Assembly (NCBI GenBank): GCA_021847835.1
Contig: JAJZPR010000029.1
Location: 1 to 35,766 of the forward strand
Direction: 5' to 3'
Source of the DNA: Pseudomonadota bacterium
Lineage (GTDB): Bacteria; Pseudomonadota; Gammaproteobacteria; Burkholderiales; Thiobacillaceae
DNA length: 35,766 nucleotides
Below are positions 7,746-15,337 of this stretch, in pieces. The notes under the pieces are model-generated. The model saw nothing but the letters and a program-made list of their open reading frames with translations. It was not told where the DNA came from and ran no database searches. The first letter of the stretch is position 1; each line of letters opens with the position of its first letter. Both the position numbers and the translations under genes were made by a program.

Positions 7746-8072
7746 CTACGACCCCAGCCCAATGGCCAGCATGGCGCAGCCGACGATGATGGCTCGGCGC
7801 AGCATGGCGGCCGCAAAGACAATCTGTTGGGTAGGCGCGACTGTTCTATTCGGCACGAACGGCCCGCCCACCGAAACCGCCCGTACCATGAATTCATCAG
7901 GCCGGGCATAGGGGAAAAGCGCACGATCCAGCCAGTACCCGGCAACCCCGGCCATGCTCACCAGGGAAAGTTTGTACAGACTAACGGGGAGTTGCTGGGG
8001 GTACAGCAGGCCGATGACGGCCAGCAGCAGGATGGTGGCGATCAGCCACCCGGAAAGACGGGGAAATTTCAT
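7746..8072 (-). CDS. Putative holin
   Basis: A 108-aa membrane protein with three likely transmembrane segments: LIATILLLAVIGLLYP, YKLSLVSMAGVAGYWLDRAL and AAAMLRRAIIVGCAMLAIGL. It resembles the putative phage holins of Mu-like prophages and is the first gene of the lysis cassette, abutting the transglycosylase. Its start lies just after an inverted repeat that places GGAG (8081-8084, read on the minus strand) in the 3' arm, 8 nt from the ATG. Family call is by topology and context. Confidence 0.8.
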   Translation of the reverse strand: MKFPRLSGWLIATILLLAVIGLLYPQQLPVSLYKLSLVSMAGVAGYWLDRALFPYARPDEFMVRAVSVGGPFVPNRTVAPTQQIVFAAAMLRRAIIVGCAMLAIGLGS

Positions 8073-8076
8073 GGCA

Positions 8077-8114
8077 TAAGCTCCGAGTCACGTTGATAGA
8101 GTGACCAGAGCTTA
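8077..8114 (-). promoter_or_regulatory. Inverted repeat over the holin ribosome binding site
   Basis: Read on the minus strand, TAAGCTC (8114-8108) and GTCAC pair with GTGAC and GAGCTTA (8083-8077) with one mismatch and a bulge. The 3' arm contains the GGAG that serves the holin, 8 nt from its ATG. The same arrangement recurs ahead of the protease and tape measure genes. If the whole repeat is transcribed it would sequester the ribosome binding site; if transcription starts inside it, it acts at DNA level. Confidence 0.55.
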
Positions 8115-8140
8115 CGCGGGCGCGCGAGGCGGGATTAGGC

Positions 8141-8154
8141 GGGAAACGTTTCCA
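8141..8154 (-). promoter_or_regulatory. Late-promoter palindrome, lysis/terminase operon
   Basis: On the minus strand this reads TGGAAACGTTTCCC, one of four copies of a GGAAACGTTTCC palindrome in the window. Exactly 24 nt downstream (minus strand) is CGTAAG (8116-8111), matching the spacing at the protease and tape measure operons. Proposed binding site of the Mor-family activator encoded at 18055-18507. The site and spacing are seen directly; the binding protein is inferred. Confidence 0.6.
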
Positions 8155-8162
8155 GCGGGACG

Positions 8163-9263
8163 CTAAGGGGCTTGGTTGAGCAGTCCGGCGGCGGCCTCGT
8201 CGCCCGGACTGCATCCGGCCTCGACGTAGCGCACCATCTCAACACGTGATAGAGAATTGACTTGGCATTCGCATCGGTCATTGCAGCAATTCCAAGGCAC
8301 GTTGCTACTGTTCCAAAAAGGATCGCTGGCAAGCAGTGTCAAACGATTCCCGCCTGCGCAAGCTCCAATCAATTGCAGGAATGGTCGAAGATGTTCGACC
8401 GCCCGCATCTGATCCCGGCGCTTGATCCAATAATCTCGGCGGTGTGCCTGGATCGCTTCTGTCCCCATCTGTTTCAATGATTCTGATGAGCTGTTCACTT
8501 CTGGCTTTGACGCAGGCGGCGTCAGGGCATAGCTCCTGCCCTTCTTCTCCCTGGCAACATCTCCGATGACTTCGCCGTAGTACATGGCATAGCGGAATTG
8601 CTCGGCTTCGAACTGGGGGAACTGTTTTGCAAGCTGGCTCTGGACGATTCCGGGATTGGCGGAGATGACTGGAAGCGCAACACGCATCACTTCTGCATAT
8701 AGCGGATCATCCCGCGTGAAGTCCGCCATCAGCGCCTTGAACCGGTCGTGGACGGCCTTGGGCGCGTTTTCGGATTTCAGCCGATAAGCCAGTTTCTGAA
8801 GCCAATCTCTGGCGAACTCGTAGTCGCCCTGTTTCCATGCCTTGTCAATTTCTTCAAACTGCCGCCGCCAGTCGATGGAGATTTCGTCTTCGTGGTCAAT
8901 GATATGAATCTGGCGACGGTTTGCATGCTCGCGCCGCTCTGCTCTTTCCTGATGCCTTTTCAGGAAGTACTCGCGCTGCTGTTCCTGCCCGCGTTGTTCA
9001 ATGATCTGCCTGTTGTAGGCGTGGAACTCCTCCGCCTCGCGGCGCGTCCGCTCCTTCTGCTGGTCATCCGTCTCAAATAGCAGCGCTGCATCGCCTTTTC
9101 GCTTCTTTGCAACGAACCAGAGCGCAGCGGGGGTCCCGAACACGATGACAATGAACAGGTCGCCGCCAACCTTGTCGTAAAGCCAAATGAAAGGGAGGGC
9201 GAGAATAGCCAGGATGACGGCAAATCCGGCGGCAAGCGCTTGGGCTTTATCTGCGCCCCTCAT
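8163..9263 (-). CDS. Membrane protein with gpF-like C-terminal Cys motif, unknown function
   Basis: A 366-aa protein with two N-terminal membrane helices (about 8-29 and 35-52), a charged coiled-coil stretch rich in Arg/Glu (about 65-120), a helical middle region whose end (NPGIVQSQLAKQFPQFEAE to VAREKKGRSYALTPP) looks like a winged helix, and a C-terminal part (285-345) that resembles the gpF family: QMRAVEHLRPF and ASDPFW...CECQVNSLSR parallel QMQAVKHLRPY and DDPWW...CKCKKYSLSR of the gpF-like gene in this phage. The ATG at 9263 overlaps the preceding stop by one base; a TTG at 9275 is possible. It is third in a repressor-led operon, so a lysogeny or exclusion function is plausible but unproven. 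Confidence 0.65.
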   Translation of the reverse strand: MRGADKAQALAAGFAVILAILALPFIWLYDKVGGDLFIVIVFGTPAALWFVAKKRKGDAALLFETDDQQKERTRREAEEFHAYNRQIIEQRGQEQQREYFLKRHQERAERREHANRRQIHIIDHEDEISIDWRRQFEEIDKAWKQGDYEFARDWLQKLAYRLKSENAPKAVHDRFKALMADFTRDDPLYAEVMRVALPVISANPGIVQSQLAKQFPQFEAEQFRYAMYYGEVIGDVAREKKGRSYALTPPASKPEVNSSSESLKQMGTEAIQAHRRDYWIKRRDQMRAVEHLRPFLQLIGACAGGNRLTLLASDPFWNSSNVPWNCCNDRCECQVNSLSRVEMVRYVEAGCSPGDEAAAGLLNQAP

Positions 9264-9892
9264 TATCTGTCCCAAGCCATCACCCGGCCTGACATGGTGT
9301 GAACGGTCAGCGATCCTGAGCGGTAGGTGCTGACTACACCGTCAGCGCGGTTGATCTGGCTGACCAACTTCACGGGGGAAACACACTCCTGCACCCGTTC
9401 AATCCGCATGCCAATTGTGGGGTTCTTGTAATCAGTGCCACAGCGGCCTTTCAGGTCTGCGATTTCGGCGCCGCGCCTCTTCTGCTCGGCCCGGCCGCGT
9501 TTCTCTTCGGCGGCCACCTCGGCTTCCATCTCTGCCTGTTTCTTGGCTTGTTCGGCCTTGAACTGTTGATACTTCAATTCCCGCTGCTGGCGTTCCTCGC
9601 CGGCCCGGACCTGCTTCTGCGCTTCTGCATCGCGGCGTGCCTGTGCAGCTTGCTCGACCTTGAGGCGGATTTCTTCTGCTCGTTCAGCATCTCGCCGTGA
9701 CTTGTCCTGAAGATATTTTTCCCGCCGAGCGGTTTCCTGACTTTCGCGTTCCGCTTTGCGTTGTTGAATTTTTTCTTTGGCGAGGCATTCCCGGTCAAAA
9801 AAAAAACATCCACTTTGCTCTTGCTCGGTCTGCGCGAGAACAGGCGCGGAGAAGAGTATGGCCCAGGTGACTAAAGCAATCAGCTTATTCAT
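9263..9892 (-). CDS. Secreted coiled-coil protein in the repressor operon
   Basis: A 209-aa protein with a good signal peptide (MNKLIALVTWAILFSAPVLA, cleavage after ALA) and a long Arg/Glu/Ala/Gln coiled coil (about 35-150). A small C-terminal domain has Cys150 (GRCGTDYKN) and Cys169 (RVQECVSPVKL), likely disulphide bonded, then a beta-rich end (YRSGSLTVHTMSGRVMAW). It should sit in the periplasm. Translation is coupled to the repressor by an ATGA overlap at 9889-9892. I do not recognise a characterised family; candidate lysogenic-conversion factor. Confidence 0.65.
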   Translation of the reverse strand: MNKLIALVTWAILFSAPVLAQTEQEQSGCFFFDRECLAKEKIQQRKAERESQETARREKYLQDKSRRDAERAEEIRLKVEQAAQARRDAEAQKQVRAGEERQQRELKYQQFKAEQAKKQAEMEAEVAAEEKRGRAEQKRRGAEIADLKGRCGTDYKNPTIGMRIERVQECVSPVKLVSQINRADGVVSTYRSGSLTVHTMSGRVMAWDR

Positions 9893-10227
9893 TGTCCGCC
9901 GGCCCCCTCATTAGATAGTCCAGACAAAGCGGCCAAGGCTCGCAGCGCCGCCTTGCGGGATGCGCCTGTCTTGAAGGCCCGGCAGTTTCTCAGGAAGGCA
10001 AGTTCGATAGGCGTGCTCGCCACATTCTCAAGCCGGATGCCGGTAATCACATACGCAACATCAACACCAAATGCAGCGACGGCTGCAAGGTAATTTGCTT
10101 TAGGTTGCGTCTTGTTTTTCTCATAGTCGATTTGCGTCTTCTTGGTTGTTCCAGCCGCATCAGCCAAGGCGGTTTGACTGAGATTCAAACGCTCTCGCTC
10201 CTCTTTTAGCCTGTCCCCAATGGTCAC
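9889..10227 (-). CDS. Cro/CI-type HTH repressor
   Basis: A 112-aa XRE-family DNA-binding protein: IGDRLKEERERLNLSQTALA followed by DAAGTTKKTQIDYEKNKTQP forms the helix-turn-helix, and VDVAYVITG is a common end of the domain in phage repressors. I chose the GTG at 10227 because it has AGGGAGAA 4-5 nt upstream and begins right at the HTH domain; the open frame to 10368 crosses the early promoter and is not credible as protein. The gene diverges from the early operon and would act at the dyad at 10255-10272, making it the candidate lysogeny repressor. It heads an operon with two coupled genes. Confidence 0.85.
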   Translation of the reverse strand: MTIGDRLKEERERLNLSQTALADAAGTTKKTQIDYEKNKTQPKANYLAAVAAFGVDVAYVITGIRLENVASTPIELAFLRNCRAFKTGASRKAALRALAALSGLSNEGAGGQ

Positions 10228-10242
10228 AAAATTCTCCCTAAA

Positions 10243-10271
10243 AATGTATTGACAGGTAACGAAACTGTTAC
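10243..10271 (-). promoter_or_regulatory. Possible repressor promoter
   Basis: On the minus strand GTAACA (10271-10266), a 17-bp spacer and TACATT (10248-10243) each match the sigma70 boxes at 4 of 6 bases. It overlaps the early promoter and the dyad, so repressor binding could also affect its own transcription. The leader would be short, consistent with the GTG start at 10227. Weak match, moderate support from position. Confidence 0.4.
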
Positions 10272-10277
10272 CATAAT
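10249..10277 (+). promoter_or_regulatory. Early promoter with embedded operator
   Basis: TTGACA (10249-10254), a 17-bp spacer and CATAAT (10272-10277) form a near-consensus sigma70 promoter pointing to the early genes. Within the spacer is the dyad GGTAAC (10255-10260) / GTTACC (10267-10272), arms separated by 6 bp. A protein on this dyad would block RNA polymerase, as expected for repressor control of a Mu-like early promoter. Confidence 0.85.
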
Positions 10278-10313
10278 GGAACCCATACACATTCACCAAC
10301 AGGAGGATACACC

Positions 10314-10514
10314 ATGCCAGCAGTCGATAGAAACGCCGCGCTCCATGCATTGCACCAGAACGGCACAAATCTCAAAGAGTGGTGCAAGAAGGAAGGCTAC
10401 GGCTACCGCAATGCATCCAACGTGCTGCGCGGTCTTTCCCGCGCCCACTTCGGTCAGGGCCGGGAAATTGCCGACAAGCTCAACGCCATCGTGGCTTCGT
10501 GCGACAAGAAATAA
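10314..10514 (+). CDS. BcepMu gp16-family DNA-binding protein
   Basis: A 66-aa protein resembling the BcepMu gp16 family of small phage regulators: NLKEWCKKEGYGYRNASNVL then RGQ-like GQGREIADKLNAI. It is the first gene of the early operon, where Mu has ner, so it probably represses or balances early transcription. A strong AGGAGG lies 7-8 nt before the ATG, 37 nt downstream of the -10 box. The family call is from recalled motifs. Confidence 0.75.
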   Translation: MPAVDRNAALHALHQNGTNLKEWCKKEGYGYRNASNVLRGLSRAHFGQGREIADKLNAIVASCDKK

Positions 10515-10525
10515 AGGAGAGGGAA

Positions 10526-11710
10526 ATGGCACGCAAGATCAAAACCGACGACGAACTACTGGCAATGATGCCCAAGCCCAAGAGCAAAGAAGCCGAGGAA
10601 GAGCTCGACTTGGAAATCATTGGAGGTGGTATCGGTAAACCCGCCATGGCAGAAATTACCGACGCTGGCAGAAGCGATGCCGGGCATGTCTTGATGGACG
10701 AAAGCGGCACTTCGTCCGCACCGGGTGTTCGGCAGGCGCTGGCGGTGGCCGCGCCGAACCCCTCCGAAGTTGGTCGGCTTGAGGTGTGCCTGCGCGAGTT
10801 CGGCTTTACCGCGCTTACGGTGGACGAGTTCTTGCAGGTTGGTATCGATGAGCTGAATCAGAGCCTGCTCCGCTCTTGCCGGGCGGGTGCCGCGTTTTGG
10901 GCCGCACAAGAGGCTTTAAAAAACACCGACTCCGCCGGGCGGAGTCAGACATTCAAAGAGTGGATTGCTCAGTCGGGACTTACCGAACAAAGGGTGTACG
11001 AGAGCATCAGCTTGGCCAAGTTCTACGCCCGTCTGGCTGACGACAAGCGCGGTCAACTGCTCCAGATTGGGAAAAAGCCTGCCTTGCTACTGGCATCGCT
11101 TCCGCAGGAGGTTATCGACCAGGCCGCCGAGTCGGGCAATGACTTGATCGGCAAGGCCGATCTGATGACGGTCGCCGAACTCAAGGAAGAGATCGCCGCT
11201 CTGAAGCGCCGCGAGAAGAACTACGAGGCCGAGATTGAGCGGGCGCAATCCCAAGTCAAGCGCCTCTTGGAGTCCAAGAAACGCACCACCGAATTCCTGC
11301 CCCGCACCGAAGAAATACGCGAAGAGTGCATGGCCCTTCAACTGGGCGCCGAACTCAATTTGAACAGTCTGCAAAAGCTGTTTGACGAGGTCCGGGCCGA
11401 AGACCCCGCCCTGCCTGAATGGCGGCTACAGATAGAGCAAGTATGGATCGCCGCCCATGTGGTGGCCGCCCGCGCCTTGGACATGGTGGAACGTATGAAG
11501 AACGACGTTCGGGAAGGCGACATGCCGGAGCGTATCCAAGGGCAGCACATCCTCAGCCCCGCCGAGGCAGAGCGCTGGATGCTTGACTACCCCATGATCG
11601 AAAACCGCCACGCGGCGGAAAAGGCCGCCAGGCAAGAAAAGCGGGACGCGGCCAAGCCGAAGGGGCCGGGTCGCCCGAAAGGTTCCACCAACAAGGCTAC
11701 CGGAGAGTAA
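10526..11710 (+). CDS. Early phage DNA-binding protein with AT-hook-like tail
   Basis: A 394-aa protein upstream of the transposase. The middle (about 115-205) contains RSCRAGAAFWAAQEALK and FKEWIAQSGLTEQRVYESIS, similar to phage DUF3102-like proteins. A coiled coil (about 215-250) follows, and the C-terminus is basic with GPGRPKGSTNK, an AT-hook-like minor-groove motif. AAGGAGAGGG precedes the ATG at 10526; the longer frame from 10379 overlaps the upstream gene out of frame and is rejected. A role in early regulation or assisting transposition is inferred from position. Confidence 0.7.
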   Translation: MARKIKTDDELLAMMPKPKSKEAEEELDLEIIGGGIGKPAMAEITDAGRSDAGHVLMDESGTSSAPGVRQALAVAAPNPSEVGRLEVCLREFGFTALTVDEFLQVGIDELNQSLLRSCRAGAAFWAAQEALKNTDSAGRSQTFKEWIAQSGLTEQRVYESISLAKFYARLADDKRGQLLQIGKKPALLLASLPQEVIDQAAESGNDLIGKADLMTVAELKEEIAALKRREKNYEAEIERAQSQVKRLLESKKRTTEFLPRTEEIREECMALQLGAELNLNSLQKLFDEVRAEDPALPEWRLQIEQVWIAAHVVAARALDMVERMKNDVREGDMPERIQGQHILSPAEAERWMLDYPMIENRHAAEKAARQEKRDAAKPKGPGRPKGSTNKATGE

Positions 11711-11728
11711 GCCATGAAGGGAGCGCAA

Positions 11729-13387
11729 ATGATTAAGCGCATCGAACCGGCCACGGGCGGCACGATGGCAGTCATGCCCACCGCCAAGGTGCTGGCGCTA
11801 CGCAGCCGCGACCCCTGGCGCGAGGCCACCGACCGCGCTAGGCAAGTAGCCACCTGCCGTGAAACCGTGGTGGCTTATATCCGGGGGCTGGCGGATGAAG
11901 GGGTGACGCAAAACAACGCGGTTGCCTTGCTGCTGGAACGCGGCCTGGCTGGCCGTTTGCCGAACCACTTCGCCGTTGCCCTGGCGGGGTCGGCCAAGGC
12001 GGGCCGTGCGGCTCCCTCCCGCTCCGCCATATGCGAGTGGTGCGCCCTGTACCGCGAGGGCGGAATCACCGCCTTGCTCCCCGACCACAAGGGCCGGGTG
12101 GTGGAAGCCGCCGGATGGTGGGGGCCTGCCCTTGAGTATTACAACGTGCCCGGCAAGCCGGATATGGCCGCAGTACATCGCCGCCTGCTGGAGGTCGATG
12201 GCTTCGCCGTGACCTATGACCAGGTGCGCAACTACCTGACTGGAGTGCCCGCCATGCTTGGACGCAACAGCCCCGCCCGGATCGGCAAGAACCTTTACCG
12301 CCTGACCGAGAAAGCCTACATCCGCCGCTCCACCGAAAACGCCCTGCCCGGCGATGTGTATGTGGCCGACGGCTACCGCGCCGACGTGTACCTGGCCCAC
12401 CCGGTCACGGGCGACATCTGGCGGCCTGAGCTCACGGTAGCCATCGACATGCGCAGCCGCTTTCCGGTGGGTTGGCGGGCCGACGAGCACGAAGGCACCT
12501 ATGCGGTGCAGAACATGTGGGCGGAATGCTTCGCCCGCTGGAACCATGTGCCGCCGATGCTCTACGTCGATAACGGCTCCGGCTACAAGAACAAACTGAT
12601 GAGCGACGAAATGACCGGCTTTTACGCCCGTGCCGGGGTGCAGCAGGTTATCCATGCCATACCCGGCAACCCGCACGGCAAGGGCTGGATCGAGCGATTC
12701 TTCCGCATCGTGAAGGATGACTTTCTCAAGCTGTGGATGCCGGATTTCTACTGCGGCACCGACATGTCGCCGGAAGCGCTGGGCCACACCGTGCGCGAGG
12801 TGAAGGCGGGGCGGCTGGTATTGCCGACACTGGCGCAATTTTCCGATGCGTTCAACGAATGGATGCTGCGCTACGCCCACCGCCCCCACCCGGAAGACAA
12901 AACCGTGTCGCGGGCCGAACTGTGGTCGCAGCTTGTCCCGATCCCGCCGCATGCCAGCGTGACCGAGCTCAAGCGGCAGGCCACTACGCTCACGGTACAG
13001 CGCGCCAGCGTCAAGCACGGCAGGCGCGAATACAAGCACCCCGAGTTGCATGCCTTCAACGGCCAGAAGCTGGTCCTGGAATACGACCTGATGGATGACC
13101 GCATCGCCATCATGCGCACCCCGGAAGGCCGGTGGATTTGCGACGCGCACCTGATCAGCGCCATCGACGCCATTGCGCCGAACCGCCTGGAAGAGAAGCG
13201 CATCGGCCGCGCTGATGACGCCATGAAGCGCCTGGAAAAGAAGATGGACGAACAGAAGGCACGCGCCGGGCGGCTGATCGATGCGGACGCGGTGGCCGAA
13301 GGCGCCGTCCCCGCCTTGGATGGCGAGGCTCGATTGATCGCCACCGACGACGAACCGCTTTTGCTTGACCTGACGATTGATGACTAA
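11729..13387 (+). CDS. Mu A-like DDE transposase
   Basis: A 552-aa rve-fold transposase that would cut and join the phage ends during replicative transposition. Catalytic candidates are Asp214 (VADGYRADVY, matching the first Asp region of MuA), Asp281 (LYVDNGSGY) and Glu322 (GKGWIERFF), with 40 residues between the last two. The N-terminal 180 residues are helical DNA-binding domains, and a Mu-type C-terminal beta-barrel with a basic linker follows. I prefer the ATG at 11729 (AAGGGAG 5-6 nt upstream) over 11714. No tyrosine or serine integrase is present, so this is the only recombinase. Confidence 0.93.
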   Translation: MIKRIEPATGGTMAVMPTAKVLALRSRDPWREATDRARQVATCRETVVAYIRGLADEGVTQNNAVALLLERGLAGRLPNHFAVALAGSAKAGRAAPSRSAICEWCALYREGGITALLPDHKGRVVEAAGWWGPALEYYNVPGKPDMAAVHRRLLEVDGFAVTYDQVRNYLTGVPAMLGRNSPARIGKNLYRLTEKAYIRRSTENALPGDVYVADGYRADVYLAHPVTGDIWRPELTVAIDMRSRFPVGWRADEHEGTYAVQNMWAECFARWNHVPPMLYVDNGSGYKNKLMSDEMTGFYARAGVQQVIHAIPGNPHGKGWIERFFRIVKDDFLKLWMPDFYCGTDMSPEALGHTVREVKAGRLVLPTLAQFSDAFNEWMLRYAHRPHPEDKTVSRAELWSQLVPIPPHASVTELKRQATTLTVQRASVKHGRREYKHPELHAFNGQKLVLEYDLMDDRIAIMRTPEGRWICDAHLISAIDAIAPNRLEEKRIGRADDAMKRLEKKMDEQKARAGRLIDADAVAEGAVPALDGEARLIATDDEPLLLDLTIDD

Positions 13388-13397
13388 GGGAGAAATC

Positions 13398-14429
13398 ATG
13401 AACGACAATAAATTCGCCACCACCACACAAAGCCGCCCTCACCCCAACCCTCTCCCGCAAGCGGGCGAGGGGGCGAACGTGAAAAGCGCTTGTTCCGATT
13501 GGCCTAGCCATTATTCCGCCGCCGACGTGGCTCTGATCGCCCGCATCCAGGCGTGGATGAAAGAACGGAAGTACACCCAGGCCGCCCTGGCGCGGCTGTC
13601 CCGCATCTCGGCCAGCAGCCTCAACCAGATCATCAAGGGCAGCTACGCCACCAGCCCGGCCAAGCTGCTGGCCTCGGTAGAGTCCGCCATGCGCCACGCG
13701 GAAGAAACCACCTCCGACACCGTGGCGCCGGTGGAAACCAGCGTCTACAAGCTGGCCCAGACCTGCTGCGTCATGGCCCGGAGATACCGCAACTTCGCCG
13801 TCTTCACCGCCTTCGTCGGCGTCGGCAAGACCTTCGCCATCAAGCACTACGCCGCCAACCACCCGAATACCCACCTGATCGAAGCGACGCCGACCATGAC
13901 CCCGCAAAGCCTGGTCAAGCTGCTGGCCCGCGTGGTGGCCGGGTTCGATGGCAAGGGCAGCATCGACGACAAGTTCCGCGCCGTGGTGGAGGCGCTCAAG
14001 AACACCGACAGCCTGCTGATCGTGGACGAGGCCGAAACCCTCACCCCGCACCAATTGCACACCCTGCGCCGCATTCGCGACCTCGCCAACGTCGGCATCG
14101 TGCTGTGCGGTACCGAGCACCTCTCCGGCTTGATCAAACCGGAGCACGGGCAGTTCGACCAGATTCGCTCACGCACCGGCTTCTGGCCGGAAACGGTGCG
14201 GGCCATCAGCGCCGACGACGCCGCCGCCCTGGTGCAGTCCGGCTTCGGCGCCGAAGACGTACCCGACGAGGTGGTGGCCCGTCTCCACCAGTACTGCAAG
14301 GGCAGCGCCCGGATGCTGGTGGAGGGCCTGATCGCCGGGGTCAAGGAATTCCGCCGGGGCCGCGCCTTGGACGTCAAGCTGGTGGATGCGGTGGCCAAGC
14401 AGGCCCTTTGTCTTCAATCTCTAGCGTGA
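13398..14429 (+). CDS. Mu B-like AAA+ ATPase, transposition target selector
   Basis: A 343-aa protein with an N-terminal helix-turn-helix (KYTQAALARLSRISASSLNQ) and an AAA+ domain: Walker A AFVGVGKT (138-145) and Walker B LLIVDEAE (206-213). MuB binds target DNA, stimulates the transposase and gives target immunity. It follows the transposase by 10 nt with AAGGGAG before the ATG. Residues 14-25 (PHPNPLPQAGEG) are encoded by a REP-like palindrome inserted in frame, between the start and the HTH, where it should be tolerated. Confidence 0.9.
   Translation: MNDNKFATTTQSRPHPNPLPQAGEGANVKSACSDWPSHYSAADVALIARIQAWMKERKYTQAALARLSRISASSLNQIIKGSYATSPAKLLASVESAMRHAEETTSDTVAPVETSVYKLAQTCCVMARRYRNFAVFTAFVGVGKTFAIKHYAANHPNTHLIEATPTMTPQSLVKLLARVVAGFDGKGSIDDKFRAVVEALKNTDSLLIVDEAETLTPHQLHTLRRIRDLANVGIVLCGTEHLSGLIKPEHGQFDQIRSRTGFWPETVRAISADDAAALVQSGFGAEDVPDEVVARLHQYCKGSARMLVEGLIAGVKEFRRGRALDVKLVDAVAKQALCLQSLA
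13435..13473 (+). repeat. REP-like 39-bp palindromic repeat, copy 1 (inside mu B-like gene)
   Basis: This 39-bp sequence is identical to 17539-17577. Its core can fold as CCCTC-t-CCCGC, loop AA, GCGGG-c-GAGGG. The sequence CCCTCACCCCAACCCTCTCCC with a matching right arm is a repeat I know from many proteobacterial genomes, usually intergenic. Here it lies in a coding frame and adds PHPNPLPQAGEG to the protein. Confidence 0.85.
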
Positions 14430-14437
14430 GGTGAATC

Positions 14438-14677
14438 ATGGCCAACGTTCTTCAAATATCCGCCCAGCCCAGGGTTTTCAATACGGCCTTCCTGTTGCGC
14501 CTGTCCGAGGCCAACCGCGCCGTTCGCCAGTTGCGCGACCTCGGTTGTCGCGTTGTCCGGCTGGCCGTGGGAGACCGCGAAAACACCACGGAAATCGTGG
14601 TTGACCGTAACCCTCACCGCTTGCTGGCCGGTTGCCCCGGTGTCCACGTATGCACGGGGGGAAAGCATGATGGTTAA
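14438..14677 (+). CDS. Small early protein, unknown
   Basis: A 79-aa product beginning MANVLQISAQPRVFNTAFLL. The middle (RAVRQLRDLGCRVVRLAVG) suggests a helix and strand; the end (NPHRLLAGCPGVHVC) has two cysteines. GAGGTGAATC precedes the start and the gene follows the mu B-like stop by 8 nt, so it belongs to the early operon. I do not recognise a family. Confidence 0.6.
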   Translation: MANVLQISAQPRVFNTAFLLRLSEANRAVRQLRDLGCRVVRLAVGDRENTTEIVVDRNPHRLLAGCPGVHVCTGGKHDG

Positions 14678-14852
14678 AACCGATATCGAGTTGCTGGCAG
14701 ACATGGCCTGCGAAATCGACCACCTGAGGAGCAAGTTCCAGAAACCGGAATGGAACGCCGTCCTGACGGAGTGCGTGAGCAAACTGCATGGCGTGGCGCA
14801 GTCCGCCAGCGTGGAGTTTGGTTTCACGATTTACGCCGAGGGGGATGACTGA
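14667..14852 (+). CDS. Small early protein, unknown
   Basis: A 61-aa, mostly helical, acidic product (MMVKTDIELLADMACEIDHL at the start). The ATG at 14667 has GGGGGGAAAGC upstream, overlaps the previous gene by 11 nt and is preferred over the longer frame from 14553, which is a shadow of that gene. The stop overlaps the next start (TGATG). No family recognised. Confidence 0.6.
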   Translation: MMVKTDIELLADMACEIDHLRSKFQKPEWNAVLTECVSKLHGVAQSASVEFGFTIYAEGDD

Positions 14853-15337
14853 TGCGCACCCGCTGCCCGGCCTGCGGCGCGACCCTGTCGCTGGATGCCT
14901 TGATCGCCCATGACGGAGCGCGGGACGCGCTGGTCGCCGCGTTCAAGATTTCCGGCGCGCTCGGATCGGCGGTGGTGCACTACCTGGCGCTGTTCCGCCC
15001 GGCGGCGCGTGAACTGACCATGGACCGGGTGGCCAAGCTGCTGGGCGAAATCCTGCCCGATCTCCAGGCGCAGCGGATCAGCCGCGACGGGCAGGTGTTC
15101 GAGGCCCCGCCGGAGGCTTGGGTGTGGGGCATTGAGCAGAGCATCGCCGCCCGTGAGGCGGGCCGCCTGAAAACGCCCCTCAAGACGCACGGCTGGCTGT
15201 ACGAGGTGATTAGCAGCTACCGGCCCACGGCGGGCCAGGTGGTGGCCGAGGGAACGCCGCGCCTGACCGGCGGCAAGCCGCCGTCGCGGACCCTTTCCGG
15301 TATCGCCGCCCTGGAGAGCTTCAAGCATGGTGGCTGA
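14852..15337 (+). CDS. Zinc-ribbon early protein
   Basis: A 161-aa protein starting with one CxxC knuckle (MRTRCPACGATLSLDALIAH), then DGARDALVAAFKISGALGSA and a helical body with LTMDRVAKLLGEILPDLQAQ. The body has the feel of phage replication or DNA-binding accessory proteins but I cannot assign it. Only one CxxC pair is visible, so metal binding would need other ligands or a dimer. It overlaps both neighbours, indicating coupled translation. Confidence 0.65.
   Translation: MRTRCPACGATLSLDALIAHDGARDALVAAFKISGALGSAVVHYLALFRPAARELTMDRVAKLLGEILPDLQAQRISRDGQVFEAPPEAWVWGIEQSIAAREAGRLKTPLKTHGWLYEVISSYRPTAGQVVAEGTPRLTGGKPPSRTLSGIAALESFKHGG

Noticed and set aside
11798..13426. 542-aa open frame on the minus strand
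   Set aside because: Antisense shadow of the transposase gene caused by high GC; the plus-strand frame has DDE motifs, a good ribosome site and coupled neighbours.
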